Translations under genes and position numbers: made by a program
In this document: piece by piece, positions 38,168 through 47,076 of the stretch
Numbering within the stretch: the first letter of the stretch is position 1
Layout: the number at the start of each line of letters is the position of its first letter
Notes under the pieces: model-generated
The model's input: only the letters and a program-made list of their open reading frames with translations
Databases searched by the model: none
Told to the model about the DNA's origin: nothing
Source: Crassaminicella thermophila
GTDB taxonomy: Bacteria; Bacillota; Clostridia; Peptostreptococcales; Thermotaleaceae
Length of the DNA: 64,000 nt
Direction of reading: 5' to 3'
NCBI RefSeq assembly: GCF_008152325.1
Contig: NZ_CP042243.1
Span: 2,919,026 to 2,983,025 of the forward strand

Positions 38168-38170
38168 AGT

Positions 38171-38209
38171 CCTAGTTTTGTTTATAGACAGGATGGTTTC
38201 GAACTGTCT
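38171..38209 (-). ncRNA. PreQ1 riboswitch (class I) upstream of hgdB-like/hgdC-like/queDEC
   Basis: Minus strand: P1 arms AGACAG/CTGTCT around a 12-base loop (TTCGAAACCATC), then the A-rich tail ATAAACAAAACTAGG. The layout and the ACAAAACnAGG tail closely match the short type-I aptamer known from Thermoanaerobacter tengcongensis. Flanked by a promoter upstream and a terminator downstream. It links the whole operon to 7-aminomethyl-7-deazaguanine levels. Confidence 0.85.
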
Positions 38210-38230
38210 TATTTACTTTTTGCTTCAATA

Positions 38231-38259
38231 AGTATATCATACATTAATATGCCCTTCAA
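38231..38259 (-). promoter_or_regulatory. Sigma-A promoter of the preQ1-controlled operon
   Basis: Minus strand TTGAAG, 17-bp spacer, TATACT, ending about 20 bases before the preQ1 aptamer. Confidence 0.75.
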
Positions 38260-38286
38260 TATAAATACTATAATTAAAGCTTTCTT

Positions 38287-39801
38287 TTATTCTCTCGTTT
38301 GATACAATATTTTATTCACTGTACTTAAATAAGCTTTTATACTTGCTTCAACAATATCTGTACTTAGTCCCCTACCCGTATAAATCTTTCCATTATGTTT
38401 CATCTTCACAACTGCTTCTCCTTGTGCATCTTTTCCTTCTGTAACAGAATGCAATTTATAATCTTCTAAAGTAAGATTTATACCTACTATTTTTTCAATA
38501 GCTTTAAACGCTGCGTCTACAGGTCCATCTCCCATTGATGCTTCCTCTATTTCTAAATCATCCTTTATAAGAACTACTGATGCCGTAGATGTAATCGTAT
38601 TTCCACTGTTTATTACAAATCTTTCTAGCTTATATACTTGAGGATTTTCAATAGCATTTCTTGTTATAATAACTTCGATATCATCATCATAAACTACTTT
38701 CTTTTTATCTGCTAGCTCTTTAAATTGTTCAAAAGCTTTCATTAATTCTTCTTCTGACAAATGATATCCTAGTGTTTTTAACCGATCTTCAAAAGCATGC
38801 TTCCCTGAATGTTTTCCAAGTACCATTTTATTTTCAGAAAGACCAATTGATTGCGGTGTCATAATCTCATAGGTGCTTCGCTCTTCTAATACACCGTGTT
38901 GATGAATACCAGATTCATGTGCAAAAGCATTATTTCCTACAATAGCTTTATTCGGTTGTACATGTACACCCGTTATAGTGCTTAAAAGCTTACTTGATCG
39001 CATAATCTGTGTTGTATCAACATTACAGTACAAATCAAGAATATCTTTTCTAGTATGCATAGCCATAACAATCTCTTCTAATGCTGCATTCCCAGCTCTT
39101 TCTCCAATTCCATTTATAGTACATTCAAATTGTGTAGCCCCAGCCTTTGCAGCAGCTAATGTATTTGCAACTGCCATTCCTAAATCATTGTGGCAGTGTA
39201 CAGATATTTCTGCTTTATGGATATTTTTTGTATTTTCTTTTATGGTTTTAATAAAATCATAGAATTCATCTGGTGTAGTATATCCTACTGTATCTGGTAT
39301 ATTAATAACAGTTGCACCTGCCTTTATAACTTCTTCAAAAAGTCTTGCTAAAAATTTTGGATTACTCCTTGTCGCATCTTCAGCTGAAAACTCTATATCT
39401 TCACAATATCTTTTTGCGTATTTTACCATATTTACAGCATTCTCAAGCACTTCTTCAGGCTTCATTTTCAATTTGTATTTCATATGGATATCCGATGTAG
39501 CAATAAATGTGTGTATTCTTGGCCTTTTAGCATATTTGACGGCCTCCCATGCACAATCTATATCTTTCGGCAAAGCTCTAGCTAAACTTGCAACAGTACA
39601 ATTTTTTACTGTTTTTGCAATTTCTTTTACAGAATTAAAATCTCCTTGTGATGCAATAGCAAAACCAGCTTCGATTACATCTACCTTCAAAAGTTCTAAT
39701 TGCTTTGCCATTTGAATCTTTTCTTGAAGATTCATGCTGCATCCTGGTGATTGTTCTCCATCTCTTAAAGTTGTATCAAATATTTTAATATGTTTTCCCA
39801 T
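38287..39801 (-). CDS. leuA: 2-isopropylmalate synthase LeuA
   Basis: 504 residues. Condenses acetyl-CoA with 2-oxoisovalerate, first leucine-specific step. [15 protein letters not shown] (9-23), [24 protein letters not shown] (metal His), [28 protein letters not shown], and a C-terminal regulatory LeuA dimer domain (~390-500) for leucine feedback. AGGAGGG before ATG. The 5' leader is a T-box. leuB/leuCD are not adjacent in the window. Confidence 0.93.
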   Translation of the reverse strand: MGKHIKIFDTTLRDGEQSPGCSMNLQEKIQMAKQLELLKVDVIEAGFAIASQGDFNSVKEIAKTVKNCTVASLARALPKDIDCAWEAVKYAKRPRIHTFIATSDIHMKYKLKMKPEEVLENAVNMVKYAKRYCEDIEFSAEDATRSNPKFLARLFEEVIKAGATVINIPDTVGYTTPDEFYDFIKTIKENTKNIHKAEISVHCHNDLGMAVANTLAAAKAGATQFECTINGIGERAGNAALEEIVMAMHTRKDILDLYCNVDTTQIMRSSKLLSTITGVHVQPNKAIVGNNAFAHESGIHQHGVLEERSTYEIMTPQSIGLSENKMVLGKHSGKHAFEDRLKTLGYHLSEEELMKAFEQFKELADKKKVVYDDDIEVIITRNAIENPQVYKLERFVINSGNTITSTASVVLIKDDLEIEEASMGDGPVDAAFKAIEKIVGINLTLEDYKLHSVTEGKDAQGEAVVKMKHNGKIYTGRGLSTDIVEASIKAYLSTVNKILYQTRE

Positions 39802-39830
39802 AATAAACCCTCCTATTTTATATTCCTATA

Positions 39831-40115
39831 CAAAAAACCTCGCCCATGAATAATGTATTATTCAAGGACGAGGTATATATTCCCCGCGGTACCACCTTAA
39901 ATTGCTTCTATAAATATAGAAACCTCTCGTTCAAGTTTTATAAAACTCTAGCCTATAATGGAGCCACCCATTTATCTCCTACTATAATTTCAGAGAAACT
40001 GCTTAGGAGTGAGTAGTATTTTTCTACAGTATCGGTTCACAGCCACCACCGACTCTCTGAAACTGCTTATGAAAAACACGCTCTCCTTCATCGCTTTTAT
40101 CTGTTTTTTCATGTA
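39831..40115 (-). ncRNA. T-box leader of leuA
   Basis: Minus strand shows the T-box AAGGTGGTACCGCGGGG (39882-39898) and a leader stem whose base is TTTCAGAG/CTCTGAAA with GTGAACCGATACT in stem I. A terminator CCTCGTCC..GGGCGAGG-TTTTTT (39831-39872) follows. In the specifier loop region ACTCACTCC gives CUC codons, so tRNA-Leu sensing fits the leuA gene. Uncharged tRNA should cause antitermination. Confidence 0.9.
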
Positions 40116-40124
40116 TTGTTTCGT

Positions 40125-40153
40125 ATTTTACCAAAATCTTATTTTAATGTCAA
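40125..40153 (-). promoter_or_regulatory. Sigma-A promoter of leuA
   Basis: Minus strand TTGACA, 17-bp spacer, TAAAAT, just upstream of the T-box leader. Confidence 0.8.
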
Positions 40154-40251
40154 TCGTTTTTGACAATTTATAAAAAATTATATTTTGCAAAAGTTTTTTA
40201 TTGTTGAAACAACATCGTGGTTTTTCTTTTCTGAATATTCATTAAATACCA

Positions 40252-40281
40252 TTGACATATCCATATTTTTTCTGTTACAAT
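40252..40281 (+). promoter_or_regulatory. Sigma-A promoter of ilvBN
   Basis: TTGACA, 18-bp spacer, TACAAT about 55 bases before the ilvB start. Confidence 0.7.
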
Positions 40282-40338
40282 ACTTAAAATCATTTTTGTT
40301 TAAAATGCTGTTTATGTTTTTTGAAAAGGGGAGAAATT

Positions 40339-41955
40339 ATGAAAGCTTCAGATGCAATAATTCAATGTTTAAAAAAAGAAAATGTAGATATGATTTTTGG
40401 CTATCCTGGTGGCGCTGTACTACCACTTTATGAAGCTTTGAGAAAGTCAGATATAAAACATATTTTAATTAGACATGAACAATCAGCCGCTCATAGTGCA
40501 AGTGGCTACGCTAGAGCAAGTACAAAAACAGGTGTCTGTATTGCAACATCAGGACCAGGAGCAACAAATTTAATTACAGGAATTGCTACGGCCTATATGG
40601 ATTCTATTCCTCTTGTCATAATTACAGGACAAGTAAAATCAACTGCTATTGGGAAAGATGTATTTCAAGAAGCGGATATTATAGGTTCTACTGAACCTTT
40701 TACAAAGCATAATTATTTAATTAAAAATGCTAAAGATATCCCAAAAGTAATAAAAGAAGCATTCTATATTGCTGCTACAGGCAGACCAGGGCCAGTCCTT
40801 ATTGATATACCAGTAGATATCCAAAATGAAAATATTGAATTCGATTATCCAAAAACTACAAATATTCCAGGATATAAACCAACCTATGAAGGACATAACG
40901 GCCAAATCAAAAGGGCTCTACAAAAACTAAAAGCAAGTAAAAAGCCTTTGATTTGTGTTGGAGGAGGAATTATCTGTGCAAATGCTTATCAAGAACTAAA
41001 GGCTTTTTCAGAAAAAGTAAAAATACCTGTTGTTCACACATTAATGGGAATTGGAGCACTTCCTTCAGATTCTCCATATTACGTAGGAATGGTTGGTTCT
41101 CATGGGCATGGATTTTCAAATAAAGTTGTCATCGAATCTGATTTGCTTATGATTATTGGTGCAAGAGTTGCAGATCGTGCTACTGCAGATTTAAAGCTGT
41201 TAAACGAGAAAAAAAATATTATTCACATAGATATTGACCCTGCTGAAGTAGGCAAAAATGTTGATACAACTATTCCTATTGTTGGAGATGCAAAAAATAT
41301 TTTAAATAGGTTTATTGAAAAATGTACCCCACTTGAAACAGATGAATGGATTAAAAAAATCCATCAGTTGAAAGAAAATTATATAAAGCAAGATGAAGAT
41401 ACAGATTATATTAATCCAAAAAAAGCATTGGAGTTTTTATCCAATATTGTTGATGAAGAAACAATCCTTACAGCAGACGTAGGACAGAATCAAATCTGGG
41501 CTGCACGAAACTTTGAAATAAAAGGAGATAGAAAATTCTTCACATCAGGAGGATTAGGCACAATGGGATATAGTCTTCCAGCAGCAGTAGGTGCAAAATT
41601 AGCATGCCCTGATAAAAGGGTAATTAGTGTTGTTGGAGATGGCGGTATACAAATGTCTTTAAGTGAGCTAGGAACTATATCTGAGAATGATTTAAATATA
41701 ACAATAATACTATTCAATAATTATCGATTGGGAATGGTTAGAGAACTTCAAGATATTCATTATGGAAAAGGAAAAAACTTTAGCATTTCATTTAAGAAAA
41801 GTCCCGATTTTGTAAAAATTGCAGAAGCTTATGGATTAGATAGTAAACAGGTAACTTCAAATAGAGAATTTGAATCAGCAATAAAAGAAGCTTTAGAGAG
41901 TAAAAAAGGATATCTCTTAGAATGTATAGTAGATCCAAATTTTAGTACCTTATAG
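40339..41955 (+). CDS. ilvB: Acetolactate synthase large subunit IlvB
   Basis: About 538 residues, ThDP-dependent. MIFGYPGGAVLPLYEAL (with the Glu later in RHEQSAAHSASGYARA), TSGPGATNLITGIATAYMDS, and GDGGIQMSLSELGTI...NNYRLGM for ThDP/Mg binding. Makes acetolactate for valine/leucine and acetohydroxybutyrate for isoleucine. Start at 40339 with AAAAGGGGAG before it. Followed by ilvN after 13 bases; divergent from leuA. Confidence 0.93.
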   Translation: MKASDAIIQCLKKENVDMIFGYPGGAVLPLYEALRKSDIKHILIRHEQSAAHSASGYARASTKTGVCIATSGPGATNLITGIATAYMDSIPLVIITGQVKSTAIGKDVFQEADIIGSTEPFTKHNYLIKNAKDIPKVIKEAFYIAATGRPGPVLIDIPVDIQNENIEFDYPKTTNIPGYKPTYEGHNGQIKRALQKLKASKKPLICVGGGIICANAYQELKAFSEKVKIPVVHTLMGIGALPSDSPYYVGMVGSHGHGFSNKVVIESDLLMIIGARVADRATADLKLLNEKKNIIHIDIDPAEVGKNVDTTIPIVGDAKNILNRFIEKCTPLETDEWIKKIHQLKENYIKQDEDTDYINPKKALEFLSNIVDEETILTADVGQNQIWAARNFEIKGDRKFFTSGGLGTMGYSLPAAVGAKLACPDKRVISVVGDGGIQMSLSELGTISENDLNITIILFNNYRLGMVRELQDIHYGKGKNFSISFKKSPDFVKIAEAYGLDSKQVTSNREFESAIKEALESKKGYLLECIVDPNFSTL

Positions 41956-41968
41956 AGGGGGACTTATT

Positions 41969-42463
41969 ATGAACAGGCATGTATTATCAATTTTAGTTGA
42001 AAATAATTCTGGAGTTTTAAGTAGAATTGCAGGCTTGTTTAGCCGTAGGGGCTATAATATAGACAGTTTATCCGTTGGAGAAACAGAAAACCCAAAAATT
42101 TCTCGTATGACAATTACTGTCAATGGAGACGATTATATACTAGAACAAATTCAAAAACAACTCCATAAACTTATAAATGTTATAAAAATTGTAGAACTAA
42201 AGCCAGAAAAATCTATTTATCGAGAGCTTATATTAGTAAAAGTAAGAGCTGATTCAAAAAATCGTGCTACAATTATTGAAACAGTAAACATATTTAGAGG
42301 AAAAATTATCGATGTATCTAGTGATACTTTAACTATTGAACTAACAGGAGATTTCGAAAAAATTTCTGCTTTTACTGAACTTATTAAACCTTTTGGAATC
42401 ATAGAATTGGTACGAACAGGTTTTACAGGCTTACAAAGAGGAAATGTTCAAATTACAGATTAA
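41969..42463 (+). CDS. ilvN: Acetolactate synthase small (regulatory) subunit IlvN/IlvH
   Basis: 164 residues. ACT domain at the N-terminus (HVLSILVENNSGVLSRIAGLFSRRGYNIDSLSVG) and the ALS_ss_C domain after ~85 (RELILVKVRAD). Binds branched-chain amino acids and stimulates IlvB. AGAGGGGG before ATG; terminator directly after. Confidence 0.93.
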   Translation: MNRHVLSILVENNSGVLSRIAGLFSRRGYNIDSLSVGETENPKISRMTITVNGDDYILEQIQKQLHKLINVIKIVELKPEKSIYRELILVKVRADSKNRATIIETVNIFRGKIIDVSSDTLTIELTGDFEKISAFTELIKPFGIIELVRTGFTGLQRGNVQITD

Positions 42464-42486
42464 TGAGGTGCTTTATAGCACCTCAT
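42463..42486. terminator. Bidirectional terminator between ilvN and the HAD gene
   Basis: ATGAGGTGCT, loop, AGCACCTCAT hairpin between convergent genes. Confidence 0.75.
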
Positions 42487-43287
42487 CTATGTTAAAAAAA
42501 CTTCTTTTAAATATTTTGCTACCCCATCGTCATCATTCGTTCCAATAACTTCATTTTCAGGAAGTGCCTCTTTTAGTTTATAATGTGCATTCCCCATTAT
42601 AAGCCCTTTCCCTACAGTTTTTAACATTTCAAAATCATTCAAACCATCACCAAAAGCTATTACTTCTTTTGGTTTAATATTATATTGCTTTAAAACTTTC
42701 TTTAACGCCATTCCTTTTGAAATCCCTTTAGGCATTATTTCTAAACATTCTGGAAGAGAAAAAGCTATATTTAACTTACCATAAAATCTTTCATCTATTA
42801 TCTCTCTTATTCGTTCTAACTTATCATAATTTTCACAAATCAAAAAAAGCTTTGTTGCTTTATAGTCTTCTAATTTTTTAAAATTTACAAGCTCATAGAA
42901 AAATCCTGATTCATTCTTAAATTGATTAACCCATTCATTTTCCTTTTCAGTAAGCCATCGATCACCTTGATAAATATTTACATGAATTTCAGGATCAAAA
43001 TCCATGGCTAGAATTTCTCTAACAATATTTTCATCCAAATCATGCGAAAAAATTTCTTCTCTTTTTTCATTATGCACTCTAGCACCATTCGATGTAATAA
43101 AGGTTGTATCTAATCCTAATTGTTTGCCAATATATGTTGCATCCATATGGTGTCTTCCTGTGGCAATAAAAAATTTAATTCCTTTTTCTATAACCTTATT
43201 AATAATTTCTTTTGTATAATCACTAATTCTATGCTGACAATTTAATAATGTTCCATCTAAATCTGAAATAACTGCTTTATACTTCAT
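42487..43287 (-). CDS. Cof-type HAD-superfamily phosphatase
   Basis: About 266 residues. HAD motif I ISDLDGTLLNCQH at the N-terminus (DxDGT), motif II ATGRH, motif III/IV region KGMALKKVLKQYN then AFGDGLNDFEML (GDGxND). Cap type C2B. Dephosphorylates sugar phosphates or other small phosphates; substrate unknown. Start 43287 because AAGAGGTG lies before it. Single gene. Confidence 0.88.
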   Translation of the reverse strand: MKYKAVISDLDGTLLNCQHRISDYTKEIINKVIEKGIKFFIATGRHHMDATYIGKQLGLDTTFITSNGARVHNEKREEIFSHDLDENIVREILAMDFDPEIHVNIYQGDRWLTEKENEWVNQFKNESGFFYELVNFKKLEDYKATKLFLICENYDKLERIREIIDERFYGKLNIAFSLPECLEIMPKGISKGMALKKVLKQYNIKPKEVIAFGDGLNDFEMLKTVGKGLIMGNAHYKLKEALPENEVIGTNDDDGVAKYLKEVFLT

Positions 43288-43382
43288 ATCACACCTCTTT
43301 ATTACTTTTATTATCCTATAAAAGTATACCATATTTTTATAATTCACAAATAAAAAGCCCTTACGGCTTTTTCAGACTATAA

Positions 43383-43592
43383 ATTATGAATGAAAAATAA
43401 AAACGAATAATTACAAAGCTTTAGTAAAGAAAACTTGATGAAGAATTTCAAAAAAATCCATAGACTTAGCATGAATGCTAAGCCAGCAGCCTACAAGACA
43501 GGACGTCTTGATTAGGTGCGTTAGGATTTTTCAAAATTATGAAGCTTAGTTTTCTTTAAAGCTTTATTTATGAGTGTTATTTTTCAATTCAT
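43383..43592. repeat. Palindromic repeat element with long imperfect inverted arms and two core hairpins
   Basis: The left arm (about 43391-43459) and right arm (43524-43586) are imperfect reverse complements, beginning TGAAAAATAA and ending TTATTTTTCA. The ~64-base core holds two short perfect hairpins: CTTAGCAT-GA-ATGCTAAG (43465-43482) and CAAGAC-AGGAC-GTCTTG (43494-43510). No reading frame. The left arm recurs at 11711-11785. Probably a MITE-like mobile element or a repeated structured RNA. Confidence 0.7.
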
Positions 43593-43629
43593 TGATAAAT
43601 ATAACAACTCAAAAAAACTTACGGCTTTT

Positions 43630-44397
43630 TTATATACTATTTAACAACCTATAAGAAAGCTCTATCATACTTTGATCGTTAGATGAATTAATTATTTCAA
43701 TCTTTCCTTCTTTATTACAATCCTTTAACCAATCTCTTTCTGAAAGAATATTTTTAAGATGTTGTGCTGTTCCTATTCCTCCATCAATCAAGGTTATGTG
43801 GTTTCCTAAAACTTTTTTCATGCTATTTTTGAAAAATACATAATGTGTACATCCTAGTACAATAGATGATATTTCATCTATATTTATATCTTTAAAAAGT
43901 TCTTTTATCTCTTTTTCTGCTTCTTCTCCATAAATAAGTCCCTTTTCTGCAAGAGTTACAAGTTTTGGAGCTGGAATTTTAACAATTTCTGCTTGTTCAA
44001 TATACTTTTCCATTAAATTATGAAACTTTTCTTCTCTTAATGTAACCTCTGTAGCAAGTACAATAATTTTTCCACCTTTGTACTTTTCAACAGCTGGCTT
44101 AAGAGCTGGTTCAACCCCTATAATAGGAATCGAATAAGTATTTCTAAATTCTTCTACAGCAGCACTAGTAGCTGTATTACAAGCAATAACTATTGCCTTT
44201 ACTCCTCTTTTAATAAAATAATCTCCGATTTGGCTACAAATATCTATTAATTCTTCTTTTGTTTTTTTCCCATATGGTATATTTTTCGAATCTCCATAAT
44301 ATATGTAATCTTCTTGTGGCATCAATTTTTTCATTTCTCTTAAAACACTAATTCCACCCATACCTGAATCAAACACACCAATAGGCAAACTCCTCAC
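43630..44397 (-). CDS. murI: Glutamate racemase MurI
   Basis: 255 residues. Interconverts L- and D-glutamate for peptidoglycan. GVFDSGMGGISVLREM at the N-terminus, catalytic Cys in VIACNTATSAA (~74) and VLGCTHYVFF (~184), YYGDSKNIPYG. GGAGGG before ATG. Single gene. Confidence 0.92.
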   Translation of the reverse strand: MRSLPIGVFDSGMGGISVLREMKKLMPQEDYIYYGDSKNIPYGKKTKEELIDICSQIGDYFIKRGVKAIVIACNTATSAAVEEFRNTYSIPIIGVEPALKPAVEKYKGGKIIVLATEVTLREEKFHNLMEKYIEQAEIVKIPAPKLVTLAEKGLIYGEEAEKEIKELFKDINIDEISSIVLGCTHYVFFKNSMKKVLGNHITLIDGGIGTAQHLKNILSERDWLKDCNKEGKIEIINSSNDQSMIELSYRLLNSI

Positions 44398-44474
44398 TTT
44401 ATTACCCTCCTAAAAGTCATAATAAAATATTATATCATATTTCATATTTTCCTTTATTTTTAAAAAACATACCT

Positions 44475-44508
44475 AAAAAAGCTGTGACATTTTTATCACA
44501 GCTTTTTT
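44475..44508 (-). terminator. Terminator of the lipoprotein gene's neighbour region
   Basis: AAAAAAGCTGTGA and TCACAGCTTTTTT arms, immediately after the lipoprotein stop codon on the minus strand. Confidence 0.85.
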
Positions 44509-44510
44509 CC

Positions 44511-45500
44511 TTAATACCCTTGATGAATATCATTTAATTTTAAACTTTCAATTGCTTTTTTATAAAGGCTATTTGCTTTATCCATAACATAGTCATTTAC
44601 TTTATAATCATTTTCCTCTATGATTTTAAGATATTCTTTTATAGTTTGTGCTGTAACTGTTTCTGGATTTTCAGAAATCGTCTTTTTATAACTTTTTAAA
44701 AGCTCATCTTTTATTTCCTTTGTTTCATAATCGAATAGTGGAGTATTACTAGCTCCATATAAATAAGCACCCATATACATAGCGTATAATTCTCCCACTT
44801 CTTTTTTCTTAGGACTTTGTGGATATTTGGATACATAATTTTCTGCTTGAATCACTCTATTACCTAATTCTTCCCAAGATATAACTACTGCTGCATCATT
44901 CCAAGTAAGCTTATCTGATTCTTCAGCTGTAATTTCTATATAATCCTTCATTTGATCTGACAAAAATGGCTTATACTTTCTCAAAATGCTATAGTCTATT
45001 ATTGGATAATAAGCTCCTTCTAGCATAACATACTTGTAGCCTCCTTTAAGGGTTTCTACAACAAAAGCTCTTAAATCTTCATCTTGTATATCTTCTATAT
45101 TTCCTTTGTAGAATTGAGAACCAAAAACTTTATCTAATTGATCTACTTTTTTCTTTTGCTGGTCTAAATCTCCCTCAAATAAAATATCTGTATAATCATC
45201 TATATATTCCTTTTGTACTTTTTCTAATCCTATAATCATTTCCTCTGCATTTTTCTGAGATACTTTGTCAATGTTTTCATTTATAAATGTCATTACCTCA
45301 TAAGGCTTCCCTTTTTTAATAAGTTCACTATATGCAAACATAATCTTTTCTTCTTCTTCCTTATTTACTTTAATCTCTCTCTTATTTTCTTGGTTTACTT
45401 GTTCTTTTTTCTCGCTTTCTTTTGCTGTATTATTTTTCTTATTAACACATCCACCTAATATAAGGGATACAGCTAAAATGAATAATAAAAGTTTTCTCAC
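44511..45500 (-). CDS. Hypothetical lipoprotein (329 aa)
   Basis: N-terminal signal with lipobox SLILGGC (Cys18), so it is exported and lipid-anchored. A Lys/Glu/Asn-rich linker (~20-50) is followed by a largely helical, charged domain with no recognised family. The helix-rich periodicity near 190-300 (YVSKYPQSPKKKEVGELYAMYMG) suggests TPR-like packing, but I cannot confirm it. Single gene with its own terminator. Confidence 0.75.
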   Translation of the reverse strand: MRKLLLFILAVSLILGGCVNKKNNTAKESEKKEQVNQENKREIKVNKEEEEKIMFAYSELIKKGKPYEVMTFINENIDKVSQKNAEEMIIGLEKVQKEYIDDYTDILFEGDLDQQKKKVDQLDKVFGSQFYKGNIEDIQDEDLRAFVVETLKGGYKYVMLEGAYYPIIDYSILRKYKPFLSDQMKDYIEITAEESDKLTWNDAAVVISWEELGNRVIQAENYVSKYPQSPKKKEVGELYAMYMGAYLYGASNTPLFDYETKEIKDELLKSYKKTISENPETVTAQTIKEYLKIIEENDYKVNDYVMDKANSLYKKAIESLKLNDIHQGY

Positions 45501-45588
45501 ATCTCTCTCCCCTTTATGTCAAATACTCATACATATAAACTATATCATAGTTATTTAATAAAATCGTTACAAAATAGTTACAACCCCT

Positions 45589-46995
45589 TTAATTTTCTAT
45601 ATCTTTTATAAATATCTTTTTTTCAATCCTATTAAGAATTTCATTAATTTCAAAGGGAATATGCTTATTCTTTCTTTCCTTTATCTTTTCTACTACCAAA
45701 TCCATATGATTTTGTATATTTTCTTTTTGTAATTGATATAGCTTTGATTTGCTACTTTCAAATTGATTTCTAAAATTAATTAATTTGTCTATAATGTTTT
45801 CTAGGTTCCTAAATATTTCTATATCATAGCTTTCTTCTATTTTATTTTTAACAATATCCATTAGATTTTCTAACTCCCATTGACATTCAAATAATTTGCT
45901 CATGTAAGCACTTGACTCATCTATTAAGCTTTCATAATTTTGGTTCTCTTTTAATAAAGAATTAAATTGGTTCGGTAAATCATCCCCATTGATATTTTCA
46001 TTATCATTTATAGATTCACGCAAATCCTTTATAGATTTTGTCATTTGTTTTGCAATATAAGCAATAGTTAAAATTCCTATACTCATAATAATCAAGCTGC
46101 TAGTAAATATTTTTTGCATCATATCTCTAGTATTTTTGTAAACTTTTTCTTTTTCTATAATCCCTAATACTTTCCATCCTGTTATCTCATTAGTTGTATA
46201 GGTAACATAATAATCAGTATTATTCTCTTTTATGTTCAAGCTTCCAGACTTTTTTTCAAATACACGCTTCATCCAATCTGCTTTAATAATTTTATCAAAC
46301 TTTCTATTTTGCATATCCTTTACTATAAAAATATAACCCGATCTATCTTTATCAATCACGAAAGCATATCCTTGTTTAAAGGCTTTAAAATTTTCAATTT
46401 TATTGGATAACTCATCTAAAAAGAAATCTATTGCCATAACCCCTTTTAATTGACCCTTAGAGTTTTTTACAACTTTTGAAATAGTAATAATAGGTTTTTT
46501 TGTTGTTGCATCTATATAAGGCTTTGTCCATGCTATTTTTCCATTTGCTTTAACTGCATTTTTATACCACGGCCTTTTACTAGCTGTCCAATCTGTATTA
46601 GCTAGAACATCTGATGTATCAGGCCATGTAATTAATTTTTTATTTTTTAGAATTATTTTATTAGGTGCAAAATAAGCAAAAGCCGTTGACGAATAGGACT
46701 GTTGAAATGATTTAAAAAACTGCATGGTAGGAATATAATATTTTTCTGGATCATCAGAAACCTTTTGCACCATTTCATTTTTAGAAAACATATCTAAAGC
46801 ATTTTCAAAATTAGAAAAAAACTCAGAAATAGAATTATTTAATTGTATAATCGAACTATCAAAGGATTCGATATACTGGTTATTTATAATACTTCTTGAA
46901 TGGTCTAAATAAAAAATGCCCATTAACGAAAATGCTACAATACATCCTATTATAAACAATAAAACAAATTTATGAGAAATATTCATAATCATCAA
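45589..46995 (-). CDS. Membrane-bound Cache-domain sensor without output domain
   Basis: 468 residues. Helix at ~10-28, extracytoplasmic dCache domain (~35-275) with WTASKRPWYKNAVKANGKIAWTKPYID and TISKVVKNSKGQLKGVMAIDF, which are small-molecule-binding Cache signatures. A second helix (~288-308) and a long cytoplasmic coiled coil follow. No kinase, HAMP or MCP signalling domain is visible. It is divergent from the histidine kinase at 47077, so it could feed a signal to that system. The start could be 46995 or 46986 (GGGGG upstream of both). Confidence 0.75.
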   Translation of the reverse strand: MMIMNISHKFVLLFIIGCIVAFSLMGIFYLDHSRSIINNQYIESFDSSIIQLNNSISEFFSNFENALDMFSKNEMVQKVSDDPEKYYIPTMQFFKSFQQSYSSTAFAYFAPNKIILKNKKLITWPDTSDVLANTDWTASKRPWYKNAVKANGKIAWTKPYIDATTKKPIITISKVVKNSKGQLKGVMAIDFFLDELSNKIENFKAFKQGYAFVIDKDRSGYIFIVKDMQNRKFDKIIKADWMKRVFEKKSGSLNIKENNTDYYVTYTTNEITGWKVLGIIEKEKVYKNTRDMMQKIFTSSLIIMSIGILTIAYIAKQMTKSIKDLRESINDNENINGDDLPNQFNSLLKENQNYESLIDESSAYMSKLFECQWELENLMDIVKNKIEESYDIEIFRNLENIIDKLINFRNQFESSKSKLYQLQKENIQNHMDLVVEKIKERKNKHIPFEINEILNRIEKKIFIKDIEN

Positions 46996-47076
46996 CCCCC
47001 TACCAAAAGGCTTATTTATATCTCATTTTATTGTATAATATAATTAATATCAAAATAAACTATTGGAGATTTTTAT

